In this document: piece by piece, positions 19,461 to 28,457 of the stretch
Position numbering within the stretch: the first letter of the stretch is position 1
Layout of the letters: every line of letters begins with the position of its first letter
Source of the DNA: Fumia sp045645505
GTDB lineage: Bacteria > Bacillota > Clostridia > Oscillospirales > Ruminococcaceae
Assembly (NCBI GenBank): GCA_045645505.1
Contig: JAZRIW010000019.1
Location: forward strand, 1-64,000
Direction: 5' to 3'
Length of the DNA: 64,000 nucleotides
Notes under the pieces: model-generated
Databases searched by the model: none
What the model was told of the DNA's origin: nothing
What the model saw: only the letters and a program-made list of their open reading frames with translations
Position numbers and translations under genes: made by a program

Positions 19461-20735
19461 TCATTTTACAATAACAGATACACCATCGGGTATAACTGTT
19501 ATTGTAACATCTTGCTTTAACAGAATATTTTTAGCCTTTGTAAGTGCATCCTCAATAGAACGAGCAGGAATCATATGCATTTTTTTAACGAGTTCATCTG
19601 CCATATCAGAAACATAAATGACCTTAGATTTCATTAAAATTCTAAGTAGAATTTGGGTCTGCCATTGGTCTGGCACAGTTTCGTTTCGCCCACGTGAAAG
19701 AAAACTTTCAACTGTTTTATTTATATCTGCTTCATCTGCAAGCTGATGATAAAAATGGTCGCCGCCTATACCATCATTGGATTTTGCAAGCATTATTATA
19801 ACTCCGCCTTCATTTACAGTTGCTTCAGCCGCTGTCATTCCTTTTACGGCTTGGTATACATTTTGGTCAAGTGGATATCCACCGTTTGTTGATACAACTA
19901 TATCGGCAGGAACAGCATTCACAGCACAAAGTGAGGCGATAAAATCCGTTCCCTTTTTATGTGCCTTTTCAAAATTTCCTGCGACAGCAAAAATAGGCTC
20001 TTTTTTAGAATTTAATACCACATTAACAATAAAAGCAAGTTTAGCTTTTTTTGCCGCCCAGACCATATCATTATGTATGGGATTGTCTTTTAAAATACCT
20101 GTTCTTGCTTTTTTATGTGCAATAAATTCAGAGCAGTGATTAGCAAGAACGGTCGCTCTGCTCGCAACGCCAGGCAAAACACTTTTTCTACCGCCTGAGA
20201 ATCCTGCAAAAAAATGAGGTTCAATAAAACCCTCGGCCAAAAGTAAATCAGCATCAAATGCTATTTTATTTATTTCACACTGTCCACCAGAGGGTAAAAC
20301 ACCTATATTCACGAACTTTTCTCGTTCGTCGCAATCATGAATGTATATTTTCTCATTTTCTACTATTTCTTCGCCGAATTTATTTATAAGCTCCTGTTTT
20401 GTAGTACCTCTGTGACAGCCTGTTGCGATAAGAATTGTAATATCAGCGTGTGGATTTCCTTTTCTTATCTCATCAAGCATTTGAGGAATTATAATTTTAC
20501 TCGGCACGGGTCGTGTATGGTCACTTGCAATAATTACAATATTTTGTTTGCCTTTACTTAATTTACAAAGTCTTTCACTCTCAACGGGAGACTGCAAAGC
20601 TCTTTTAACAAGCTCTTTTCCGTCAGTTTCAGGGATATATTTCTCAATAGAGGAGGTAAGCACACCAACAAGCTCTTGGTCTTTGAACTCATAATCTAAA
20701 TGTGTTTGTCCGTAAGGAAATGATATTTTTTTCAT
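19461..20735 (-). CDS. larA: LarA-family nickel-pincer racemase (lactate racemase-like)
   Basis: 424 residues. Every catalytic position of Lactiplantibacillus LarA that I can recall falls at the same number here: D72 and R75 (SDHTRPVP), H108 (TGCHRG), H174 (EPHFFAG), the cofactor lysine K184 (SGGRKS), H200 (ANHC), and Q295/K298 (LDQNVYQAVKGM). So it should bind the nickel-pincer nucleotide and racemise a 2-hydroxy acid. larB, larC and larE are not in the window. The ATG overlaps the stop of the ECF gene by four bases, and a glycerate kinase starts the operon, so the substrate may be glycerate rather than lactate (inference). Confidence 0.9.
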   Translation of the reverse strand: MKKISFPYGQTHLDYEFKDQELVGVLTSSIEKYIPETDGKELVKRALQSPVESERLCKLSKGKQNIVIIASDHTRPVPSKIIIPQMLDEIRKGNPHADITILIATGCHRGTTKQELINKFGEEIVENEKIYIHDCDEREKFVNIGVLPSGGQCEINKIAFDADLLLAEGFIEPHFFAGFSGGRKSVLPGVASRATVLANHCSEFIAHKKARTGILKDNPIHNDMVWAAKKAKLAFIVNVVLNSKKEPIFAVAGNFEKAHKKGTDFIASLCAVNAVPADIVVSTNGGYPLDQNVYQAVKGMTAAEATVNEGGVIIMLAKSNDGIGGDHFYHQLADEADINKTVESFLSRGRNETVPDQWQTQILLRILMKSKVIYVSDMADELVKKMHMIPARSIEDALTKAKNILLKQDVTITVIPDGVSVIVK

Positions 20736-21262
20736 TTTGATACACCTTTTCTTTTGATAATTTGCATTATGGTTGGTATGAGTATAAGTTGAAGTAAAAT
20801 TCCTGGTAATGCATCAATAAATCCGCCTGAAACAAATAATGCAAGGGTGAAGGTTTTTCCGCTCAACCCCAATAACAACGCTTTGCTTATTCCCCACACA
20901 ATTCTGCCTAATAGCATAGCAGATAATAAACTGATATAAACTGATTTTAAGCCTTTATCACGTATACGCAAATATAAAAAGCCTATAACAAAACCGTATG
21001 TGGCAAGCTCTAACGCCATCCAGACAGCATTTGGATAAATCGGTGGCATACTAAAAACAACCGAACGTAAAAACGGTAAAATCAAGCCTATAATCAGTCC
21101 GTAATTCGCACCGCATATAAATCCGCAAAGCATAACGGGGATATGCATTGGAAGTAAAGTATCCCCTATTTCCTTAATTTGACTTGTAAATAAAGGTAAT
21201 ATAAACCCCATACTTAAAAACATTGAAGCCAAAACCATTTTGTTAATTTTTTTCATATTCAC
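20732..21262 (-). CDS. ECF transporter S component (substrate-specific subunit)
   Basis: 176 residues, almost entirely six membrane helices, matching the ECF_trnsprt family (LPMHIPVMLCGFICGANYG and the LALELATYGF-like WMALELATYGFVIGFLY). It needs shared EcfA/EcfA'/EcfT energising subunits, not encoded here. It overlaps genes on both sides by four bases. The location between glycerate kinase and LarA suggests it imports the hydroxy acid or a precursor of the LarA cofactor; family members mostly carry vitamins or metals, so the ligand is open. Confidence 0.85.
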   Translation of the reverse strand: MNMKKINKMVLASMFLSMGFILPLFTSQIKEIGDTLLPMHIPVMLCGFICGANYGLIIGLILPFLRSVVFSMPPIYPNAVWMALELATYGFVIGFLYLRIRDKGLKSVYISLLSAMLLGRIVWGISKALLLGLSGKTFTLALFVSGGFIDALPGILLQLILIPTIMQIIKRKGVSK

Positions 21263-22389
21263 ATAACCAACCTAAACACCTGATACGCTGTAGCCTCGAG
21301 ATTTTTATAAGCGTTATCTGTGTTCAGTGCATCATCAAGTGTTGTAACGCCTCTAACTATAGGGAAATAAGCATCTATTCCGTGTTCGTTGCATACTTCG
21401 GCATCATCAGTTACACAACCCGAAAAAGCAATTACCTTTTTATTGTACTTCTTAGCGAGTTTTGCCACTCCAATAGGCGCCTTACCCATAACGGTTTGAG
21501 AATCAAGGCGACCTTCTCCTGTTACAACAATATCCGTGTTTTGAATATCATTTTCTATGTTTGTTTCTTCTAAAATAATTTCAATTCCCGATTTTAGCAC
21601 AGCGTTTGTGAAAGACAAAAAGGCAAATCCTAAACCGCCTGCAGCACCTGCACCTGAATGGTCTTTATCCGCTTTTTTTGAAACGGTTTGGGCTTTCTCG
21701 GCATAGTTTTTAAGCCATGTGTCCATATCGCCAATCATTTCGGGGGTAGCACCTTTTTGCGGACCAAACACGGCGCTGCATCCGTTTTCTCCGCAAAGCG
21801 GATTCGTAACGTCGCAAGCAATATTAAAACTACATTCTTTTAATTGAGGTATGACGTTGGCACTTTTTATTGTATGCAAATCCTTAAGCCCTTTTGCACC
21901 CAAAGCAATAGGAGTATTGTTTTTATCTAAAAACTCATAACCCAAAGCGGTCAACATTCCTGTTCCGCCATCATTAGTAGCACTACCGCCAATTCCAACA
22001 ATAAAGCGACGGCAACCTCTTTTTATTGCATCTTTAATAATTTCGCCAACACCATAAGTGGTTGTTTCTAAAGGATTTCTTTCAGCAGGAGAAATAAGGG
22101 TTATTCCCGATGCAGAAGCCATTTCAATAACTGCGGTATTTGTATCATTTAAAATACAGTATTTTGCTGTTACAAGCTTCATTAGTGGCCCATGAACCTT
22201 TGTTTCAATCATTTGAGCATTAGAGGTTTCTGCTAAAGCTTCAACCGTACCCTCTCCACCATCAGCCAACGGCTTAACTGTAACATTTGCATTGTTATCC
22301 AATCTGAGAATTGCATCTTTAACAGCATTGCCCGCTTGTAAAGAAGATACGCTACCTTTGAAAGAATCTATTGCTATAACAACCTTCAT
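21259..22389 (-). CDS. glxK: Glycerate kinase (GlxK/GarK type)
   Basis: 376 residues from MKVVIAIDSFKGSVSS, with GGGGTG upstream; an earlier in-frame ATG 17 codons before adds only unconserved residues. Family motifs: LADGGEGTVEAL, GIGGSATNDGGTGMLTALGY, GCSAVFGPQKGATP, GAGAAGGLGFAFL, and VTGEGRLDSQT. Phosphorylates D-glycerate, typically to 2-phosphoglycerate, feeding lower glycolysis. First gene of the coupled operon with the ECF component and LarA. Confidence 0.94.
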   Translation of the reverse strand: MKVVIAIDSFKGSVSSLQAGNAVKDAILRLDNNANVTVKPLADGGEGTVEALAETSNAQMIETKVHGPLMKLVTAKYCILNDTNTAVIEMASASGITLISPAERNPLETTTYGVGEIIKDAIKRGCRRFIVGIGGSATNDGGTGMLTALGYEFLDKNNTPIALGAKGLKDLHTIKSANVIPQLKECSFNIACDVTNPLCGENGCSAVFGPQKGATPEMIGDMDTWLKNYAEKAQTVSKKADKDHSGAGAAGGLGFAFLSFTNAVLKSGIEIILEETNIENDIQNTDIVVTGEGRLDSQTVMGKAPIGVAKLAKKYNKKVIAFSGCVTDDAEVCNEHGIDAYFPIVRGVTTLDDALNTDNAYKNLEATAYQVFRLVM

Positions 22390-22425
22390 TTTTTCACCCC
22401 AATAGAATATTATTACTTTAAATAA

Positions 22426-22454
22426 ATAATAACATATCACTATATATTTTGCAA
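22426..22454 (-). promoter_or_regulatory. Promoter of the glycerate kinase-ECF-larA operon
   Basis: On the minus strand TTGCAA (22449-22454), 17 bases, TATTAT (22426-22431), about 37 bases before the glxK start and just downstream of the ppdK terminator. Confidence 0.55.
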
Positions 22455-22455
22455 C

Positions 22456-22484
22456 AAAAATCCGCCCGAATTTCTTCGGGCGGA
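22456..22484 (-). terminator. Terminator downstream of ppdK
   Basis: Stem TCCGCCCGAA / TTCGGGCGGA with a four-base loop and a T run on the minus strand; almost identical to the terminator at 19290-19319. Confidence 0.85.
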
Positions 22485-22524
22485 TAATTTTAGTTTTTGT
22501 AGGGAATCAAGTTTGTTTTATTTT

Positions 22525-22592
22525 AAGTGTCCACGCTAAAAAGTTTTGTCCTTTTTATGTGTTTTCACGCTAAAACACTTTGTCCCATAACA
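22525..22592 (-). repeat. Right copies (two tandem units) of the inverted terminal-like repeat
   Basis: Two units, 22525-22551 and 22561-22586, share ACGCTAAAA followed by TTTGTCC, spaced by nine bases. Read from the outer end on the minus strand they begin TGTTATGGGACAAAG, mirroring the left copy at 19335. They fill the gap between ppdK and its terminator. Confidence 0.55.
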
Positions 22593-22604
22593 ATACAAAT
22601 CTAA

Positions 22605-25235
22605 TTACTTAGATTCCTTAATTGCTGCCTGAGCTGCTGCAAGGCGAGCAATCGGAACACGGAAAGGAGAACAGGAAACGTAATCCAAACCGATCTTATG
22701 GCAGAACTCAACGGAAACAGGGTCACCGCCGTGCTCACCACAGATACCACAATGGATAGAAGGACGAGCTTTTTTACCGAGTTCAACAGCCATTTCCATA
22801 AGTTTACCTACACCATTCTGGTCAAGTTTTGCGAAAGGATCATTTTCGTAAATCTTGCTGTCATAGTAAGCTGTGAGGAATTTACCAGCGTCATCACGGC
22901 TGAAGCCGAATGTCATCTGAGTCAAATCGTTAGTACCGAAGCAGAAGAATTCAGCTTCTGTAGCAACTTCGTCAGCTGTAAGACAAGCTCTGGGGATTTC
23001 CATCATTGTACCAACTTCGTATTTAAGATCAGCACCTGCAGCTGCAATTTCAGCATCAGCTGTAGCAACAACTACATCTTTAACGAATTTCATTTCTTTA
23101 ACTTCACCGGTGAGAGGAATCATAATTTCAGGAACAATATTCCAATCAGGATGAGCTTTCTGAACATTGATAGCTGCACGGATAACAGCAGCTGTCTGCA
23201 TTTTTGCAATTTCAGGATAAGTTACTGCAAGACGGCAACCACGATGTCCCATCATGGGGTTAAATTCATGGAGAGATGTAATGATGTTCTTGATATCTTC
23301 AACAGATTTACCCTGAGCTTTTGCAAGAGCTGCAATATCAGCTTCTTCAGTAGGAACGAACTCATGAAGAGGAGGATCCAAGAAACGGATGCAAACGGGG
23401 TTACCTTCCAAAGCTTCATAGAGTTTTTCAAAGTCGCCCTGCTGATAAGGGAGAATCTTAGCAAGAGCATTTTCTCTTTCTTCAACAGTGTCAGAACAAA
23501 TCATTTCACGGAAAGCAGCAATTCTTTCAGCCTCGAAGAACATGTGCTCTGTACGGCAAAGTCCGATACCTTCAGCACCAAGTTCTCTTGCTTTCTTAGC
23601 ATCAGCAGGAGTATCAGCGTTTGTACGAACTTTCAAAGTTCTGAATTCATCAGCCCAAGCCATGATGCGTCCGAATTCACCTGCGATCTCAGCATCAACA
23701 GTAGGAATAATACCGTCATAAATATTACCTGTGGAACCATCAATAGAGATATAATCTCCTTCGTTGAAAGTTTTTCCGCCAAGTGTAAATTTCTTATTTT
23801 CTTCGTCCATAATGATGTCACCACAACCGGATACACAGCAAGTACCCATACCACGAGCAACAACAGCAGCGTGAGAAGTCATACCACCACGAACTGTAAG
23901 AATACCCTGAGATGCTTTCATACCTGTAATATCTTCGGGAGAAGTTTCCAAACGAACGAGGATAACTTTTTCACCTCTTGTGTTCCAAGCTTCAGCATCT
24001 TCAGCAGTAAATACTACTTTACCGCAAGCAGCACCGGGAGAAGCACCAAGGCCTTTACCCATAGGTGTAGCAGCTTTCAAAGCTTTTGCATCAAACTGAG
24101 GATGGAGCAAAGTATCAAGGTTACGAGGATCGATCATAGCAACTGCCTGTTTCTTATCAATCATACCCTCATCTACCAAGTCACAAGCGATTTTAAGAGC
24201 AGCTTTAGCAGTTCTCTTACCATTTCTTGTCTGAAGCATAAAGAGTTTACCGTGTTCTACAGTAAATTCCATATCCTGCATGTCTCTGTAGTGGTCTTCC
24301 AAAGTAGCGCAAACTTCTTTGAACTGTTTGAAAGCTTCGGGGAATTTGTTAGCCATTTCAGCGATAGGCATAGGAGTACGAACACCGGCAACAACGTCTT
24401 CACCCTGTGCATTTGTAAGGAACTCACCCATAAGTCCACGATCACCTGTAGCGGGGTCACGGGTAAATGCAACACCTGTACCACAGTCGTCACCCATATT
24501 ACCAAATGCCATCATCTGTACGTTAACAGCGGTACCCCAGGAATAAGGAATATCGTTATCACGACGATATACGTTTGCGCGAGGGTTGTCCCAAGAACGG
24601 AATACAGCCTCTACTGCACCCATAAGCTGTTCTTTGGGGTCAGAGGGGAAATCTTTACCGATTTTGGATTTATATTCAGCTTTAAACTGACCTGCAAGAG
24701 TTTTAAGGTCATCAGCTGTAAGTTCAACGTCCTGAGTAACGCCTTTTTCTTCTTTCATCTTGTCGATAAGCTCTTCAAAATATTTCTTACCAACTTCCAT
24801 AACTACATCAGAATACATCTGAATGAATCTTCTGTAGCAGTCCCATGCCCAACGGGGGTTGCCTGACATTTCAGACATAACTTCAACAACTTCTTCGTTA
24901 AGACCAAGGTTCAAGATAGTATCCATCATACCAGGCATAGATGCACGAGCACCGGAACGAACAGAAACGAGGAGAGGATTTTGCTTGTCACCGAATTTTT
25001 TACCGGTGATACCTTCCATCTTATCGATACCTTCCATGATCTGAGCCTGAATATCATCGTTGATCTTTCTGCCATCATCATAGTACTGAGTACAAGCTTC
25101 TGTTGTAACAGTAAAGCCCTGAGGAACAGGAAGACCGATATGAGTCATCTCTGCCAAGTTAGCACCTTTACCACCGAGAAGCTCACGCATAGTTGCGTTT
25201 CCTTCAGAAAACAGGTAAACAAATTTTTTCTGCAT
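22605..25235 (-). CDS. ppdK: Pyruvate phosphate dikinase
   Basis: 876 residues from MQKKFVYLFSEGNATMRELLGGKGANLAEM, with GGAGGT ahead; the open frame extends further upstream but without a start signal. Interconverts pyruvate, ATP and phosphate with PEP, AMP and PPi. The N-terminal ATP-grasp domain, the swivelling phosphohistidine domain (GGMTSHAAVVARGMG), and the C-terminal TIM barrel ending GICGEHGG (catalytic cysteine) are intact. Length matches the family (about 874). In anaerobes it often works in glycolysis with PPi. Confidence 0.97.
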   Translation of the reverse strand: MQKKFVYLFSEGNATMRELLGGKGANLAEMTHIGLPVPQGFTVTTEACTQYYDDGRKINDDIQAQIMEGIDKMEGITGKKFGDKQNPLLVSVRSGARASMPGMMDTILNLGLNEEVVEVMSEMSGNPRWAWDCYRRFIQMYSDVVMEVGKKYFEELIDKMKEEKGVTQDVELTADDLKTLAGQFKAEYKSKIGKDFPSDPKEQLMGAVEAVFRSWDNPRANVYRRDNDIPYSWGTAVNVQMMAFGNMGDDCGTGVAFTRDPATGDRGLMGEFLTNAQGEDVVAGVRTPMPIAEMANKFPEAFKQFKEVCATLEDHYRDMQDMEFTVEHGKLFMLQTRNGKRTAKAALKIACDLVDEGMIDKKQAVAMIDPRNLDTLLHPQFDAKALKAATPMGKGLGASPGAACGKVVFTAEDAEAWNTRGEKVILVRLETSPEDITGMKASQGILTVRGGMTSHAAVVARGMGTCCVSGCGDIIMDEENKKFTLGGKTFNEGDYISIDGSTGNIYDGIIPTVDAEIAGEFGRIMAWADEFRTLKVRTNADTPADAKKARELGAEGIGLCRTEHMFFEAERIAAFREMICSDTVEERENALAKILPYQQGDFEKLYEALEGNPVCIRFLDPPLHEFVPTEEADIAALAKAQGKSVEDIKNIITSLHEFNPMMGHRGCRLAVTYPEIAKMQTAAVIRAAINVQKAHPDWNIVPEIMIPLTGEVKEMKFVKDVVVATADAEIAAAGADLKYEVGTMMEIPRACLTADEVATEAEFFCFGTNDLTQMTFGFSRDDAGKFLTAYYDSKIYENDPFAKLDQNGVGKLMEMAVELGKKARPSIHCGICGEHGGDPVSVEFCHKIGLDYVSCSPFRVPIARLAAAQAAIKESK

Positions 25236-25555
25236 TTTAACATACCTCCAAAATTTTATACACACAATTACAAGTCCGCTGACATCATTTCCGAAAAAAG
25301 GTCCGCGAACGAGAATAGTTGTACGATATAAATATTTTGCACCAAAAATTATTATATCAAAAATTTCCATTTTTTTGGTTGCTATACTATTATAACAGAT
25401 AATTTTAAATTTTTCTACTATTATTGAAAATTTTTTTATTTTTTCACAAATATACAGAATTTTAAACAAAATAACATTATATACTTTACAAACCTTATAA
25501 AAAAATGGATAATATAATAGTAAAAACTTTATTGATTAAATAAAAAGGAGAAAAT
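25236..25555. other. Divergent promoter region between ppdK and the hexapeptide acetyltransferase gene
   Basis: 320 AT-rich bases without a gene. On the minus strand an extended -10 (TGTTATAAT, box at 25389-25394) gives ppdK a leader of about 150 bases. On the plus strand a TATAAT box (25513-25518) lies 38 bases before the next gene, without a well-spaced -35. No riboswitch was recognised. Confidence 0.4.
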
Positions 25556-26263
25556 ATGAATAACTTTATTGATGAAATGAGATTAAAAAAAGATGCTCAG
25601 GAGAAAATTTTATCATCACTTTTTGAAAACGGAGTTATTTTCTTATCAACAGATGGCATTATAATCGAAAGTACAGTTAAAATAGGTAAAGGGACTTTAA
25701 TATACCCAAATGTTATTTTAAAAGGTGAAACTATAATAGGCGAAAATTGCACTATAACTTCAGGCACCACTATAGAAAACTGCGTTATAGGAAATAACAC
25801 CATAATAAACGCCTCACAATGTTATTCCTCCGAAATAGGAAATGAGGTTAAAATAGGCCCATTCTCACATATCCGTCCCAACAGCAAAATTTCAGACCAC
25901 GTAAAAATAGGCGATTTTGTGGAAATTAAAAACTCCTTCCTTGATGTAGGTGTTTCTGTTTCTCACTTAACTTATGTAGGTGACAGCGATATAGGAAAAA
26001 ATGTAAATTTCGGATGTGGTTGTGTTACTGTAAACTACGACGGAGTAAACAAAGCACGCTGCACAGTTAAAGATAATGCCTTCATAGGCTGCAACACAAA
26101 CCTGATAGCACCTGTTACAGTAGGTACCAACACCTTTATTGCCGCAGGATCTACCATAACCGATGACTTACCCGACGATGGCTTTGCTATTGCAAGAAGC
26201 AGACAAACAAACAAAGAAAATTTAGGTAAAGAAAAGCTTAAAAACAGAAAATTGAAATATTAA
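25556..26263 (+). CDS. Stand-alone GlmU C-terminal-type left-handed beta-helix acetyltransferase
   Basis: 235 residues. A short N-terminus (1-35) replaces the uridyltransferase domain; the rest is hexapeptide repeats matching the GlmU acetyltransferase half: IGPFSHIRPNSKI, GDFVEIKNS, the catalytic-histidine segment SHLTYVGDSDIG, NVNFGCGCVTVNYDGVNK, and NLIAPVTVG. It should acetylate glucosamine-1-phosphate or a similar amino sugar with acetyl-CoA. GlmU is normally about 450 residues, so this is either a split GlmU or a relative with another substrate. Ribosome site AAAGGAG. Confidence 0.85.
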   Translation: MNNFIDEMRLKKDAQEKILSSLFENGVIFLSTDGIIIESTVKIGKGTLIYPNVILKGETIIGENCTITSGTTIENCVIGNNTIINASQCYSSEIGNEVKIGPFSHIRPNSKISDHVKIGDFVEIKNSFLDVGVSVSHLTYVGDSDIGKNVNFGCGCVTVNYDGVNKARCTVKDNAFIGCNTNLIAPVTVGTNTFIAAGSTITDDLPDDGFAIARSRQTNKENLGKEKLKNRKLKY

Positions 26264-26309
26264 AAAAAGAGTGTTTAAAAACGAAAAAGTTTTTAAACAC
26301 TCTTTTTTT
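26263..26309. terminator. Bidirectional terminator between the acetyltransferase gene and feoB
   Basis: A 19-bp stem (AAAAAGAGTGTTTAAAAAC and its complement) around GAAAAA, with A and T tracts; it reaches the feoB stop codon. Confidence 0.85.
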
Positions 26310-28410
26310 ATAATAATTTCCCGACATTAGCTACAACAAAACAAAACAATAATCCGATTAAAGTGGGAATCACAGCTGATAAAAATGTCCATTTAACACT
26401 TTTAGTTTCTTTATAAATGCTTATACAAGTGGTCGAACAAGGCCAATGAAAAAGTGAAAATAGTATAACACATATTGCTGTAATAACACTCCAACCATTA
26501 TTCACAAGTAACGTTTGTATTTGTGCCAGATTGCTTATTTCTGTTATTGTACTCCCCGCTGTATATGACATAATTATAATCGGTAATACAATTTCATTTG
26601 CAGGAAAACCTAAAACAAATGCCATGAGAATTGTACCATCCATACCAAAAAATGATGCAAAGGGATCTAAAAATCGGGTACAATAATTCAAAAGGCTCAT
26701 ATCCCCTATCATCACGTTTGCCATTATCCATATAATTGCTCCGGCAGGTGCCGCCACCATTACAGCTCTTAACAGTACAAACAACGTCCTGTCGAAAATC
26801 GAACGGACTATTACCTTGCCTATCTGCGGCTTTCTGTATGGCGGAAGTTCCAATGTGAAAGAAGAAGGAAGACCTTTTAAAAAAGTTTTAGATAATATAT
26901 AAGAAACTAATAAAGTAACAAAAACCCCTGAAACGATAATTCCCATAAGAAAAATTGCAGAAAAAAACGAACTCGAAACAGTATTATAACTACCTATTAA
27001 AAAAATGGAAATAAGGGTAATCATCGTCGGAAATCTGCCGTTACAAGGTACAAAACTGTTGGTCATAATTGCTATAAGTCTTTCTCGCGGGGAATCTATA
27101 ATTCTACTTCCAACAACACCCGCAGCATTACAACCAAACCCCATACAAAGTGTTAACGACTGTTTTCCACACGCGCACACTTTTTTAAAATAGTAATCTA
27201 AATTAAATGCTACTCTCGGAAGATATCCTATATCCTCCAAAAATGTAAAGAGCGGGAAAAATATTGCCATAGGCGGTAGCATAACCGCCACAATCCAGGC
27301 AAGCACATGATAAATTCCGTCAACAAATAAACCTATAGCCCAATCGGGAGCCGAAAATAAATTAAATAAGTATTTTATCTTCCCCTCAACCCAAAACAAA
27401 AAATCAGACAACAATAAAGACGGATAGTTTGCACCAACAATGGTAATCCATAAAATCAATCCCAAAAGCATAATCATTATAGGTATTCCGGTTTTTTTGC
27501 CAATCATAATTTTATCGATTTTACGGTCTTTTAAATCCGGCCTTTCATTTTTACTGATAACTTTCTTACAGATTTCTTCTGCCCTTAACACGGTGGAAAT
27601 TGTAATTTCATCTTCTATTTCAGGTGAAATACCTATTTTCTCCAACGCATCTTTAAGTCGTATATTATTACGTAAATCTATCCCCAAATACTTTTCTACC
27701 GAATCATAAAACTTCGTATCACCACTTAAAAGCTTAAGTGCAATCCACCGACAATTTGAGTTTTCGCCAAAAATTTCTTTAAGTAATGGTACCAAAGTGC
27801 AAATCGCACTTTCAATCTCCTCACTGTAACGAAGTTGCTTATAAATATTATCTTTTGGAAATTTTTCCAGTTCCAAAAGCATTTTTTCTATCCCCTTATT
27901 ACTCCTTGCACTCATTCCTACAACAGGAACAGAGAGCTCATCCGAAAGGGCTTTCAAGTCTATTTTTATATTTTTCTTTTTTGCTTCATCCATAATATTT
28001 ACGCATACCACTACATTTTGAGTTAACTCAAGTATCTGCAAAACAAGATTTAAATTCCGCTCTAAACAGGTAGCATCGCAAACAACAAGTGTAGCATCAG
28101 GATTCCCAAAACAAATAAAATCTCTTGCAATTTCCTCTTCCTGTGACCTTGCAGAAATCGAATAGGTACCCGGCAAATCTGCCAGAATATAATTTTTCCC
28201 ATTATAAGAAAATCTTCCGCAAGCATTACTGACTGTCTTACCCGGCCAATTCCCGGTATGTTGATTCATCCCGGTAAGCTTATTGAAGATTGTACTTTTA
28301 CCGACATTTGGATTTCCGGCTAATGCTATAACCTTATCATTTTCACCTTTAAATATCTTCATTCCCCTGTCTATCGCCAATATACCGGTGGAACTTTTAC
28401 TAAGCCCCAT
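26308..28410 (-). CDS. feoB: Ferrous iron transporter FeoB
   Basis: 700 residues. N-terminal G domain: GNPNVGKSTIFN (G1, about 32-43), the threonine-rich switch NWPGKT, DLPGTYSI (G3), and CVNIMDEAKKK (G4). About eight to ten C-terminal membrane helices follow, with the conserved LCMGFGCNAAGV and FVPCNGRFPTMI gate motifs. GGAGAG supports the start at MGLSKSS. Imports Fe2+ with FeoA. A terminator hairpin sits between feoA and this gene. Confidence 0.96.
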   Translation of the reverse strand: MGLSKSSTGILAIDRGMKIFKGENDKVIALAGNPNVGKSTIFNKLTGMNQHTGNWPGKTVSNACGRFSYNGKNYILADLPGTYSISARSQEEEIARDFICFGNPDATLVVCDATCLERNLNLVLQILELTQNVVVCVNIMDEAKKKNIKIDLKALSDELSVPVVGMSARSNKGIEKMLLELEKFPKDNIYKQLRYSEEIESAICTLVPLLKEIFGENSNCRWIALKLLSGDTKFYDSVEKYLGIDLRNNIRLKDALEKIGISPEIEDEITISTVLRAEEICKKVISKNERPDLKDRKIDKIMIGKKTGIPIMIMLLGLILWITIVGANYPSLLLSDFLFWVEGKIKYLFNLFSAPDWAIGLFVDGIYHVLAWIVAVMLPPMAIFFPLFTFLEDIGYLPRVAFNLDYYFKKVCACGKQSLTLCMGFGCNAAGVVGSRIIDSPRERLIAIMTNSFVPCNGRFPTMITLISIFLIGSYNTVSSSFFSAIFLMGIIVSGVFVTLLVSYILSKTFLKGLPSSFTLELPPYRKPQIGKVIVRSIFDRTLFVLLRAVMVAAPAGAIIWIMANVMIGDMSLLNYCTRFLDPFASFFGMDGTILMAFVLGFPANEIVLPIIIMSYTAGSTITEISNLAQIQTLLVNNGWSVITAICVILFSLFHWPCSTTCISIYKETKSVKWTFLSAVIPTLIGLLFCFVVANVGKLL

Positions 28411-28430
28411 AAAAGCTCTCTCCTTCCCTT

Positions 28431-28457
28431 AAAAAAGGGCGATTATATAATCGCCCC
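28431..28457 (-). terminator. Intrinsic terminator/attenuator between feoA and feoB
   Basis: Directly after the feoA stop, the near-perfect palindrome GGGCGATTATATAATCGCCC is followed by six T on the minus strand and then the feoB ribosome site. Its place inside an operon suggests partial termination that sets a higher FeoA:FeoB ratio. Confidence 0.75.

Noticed and set aside
22698..24866. A 722-codon plus-strand open frame opposite ppdK
   Set aside because: It is antisense to a complete, highly conserved gene, has no ribosome site or family motif, and its Ser/Cys/Phe/Asn-rich translation is a codon-bias shadow.
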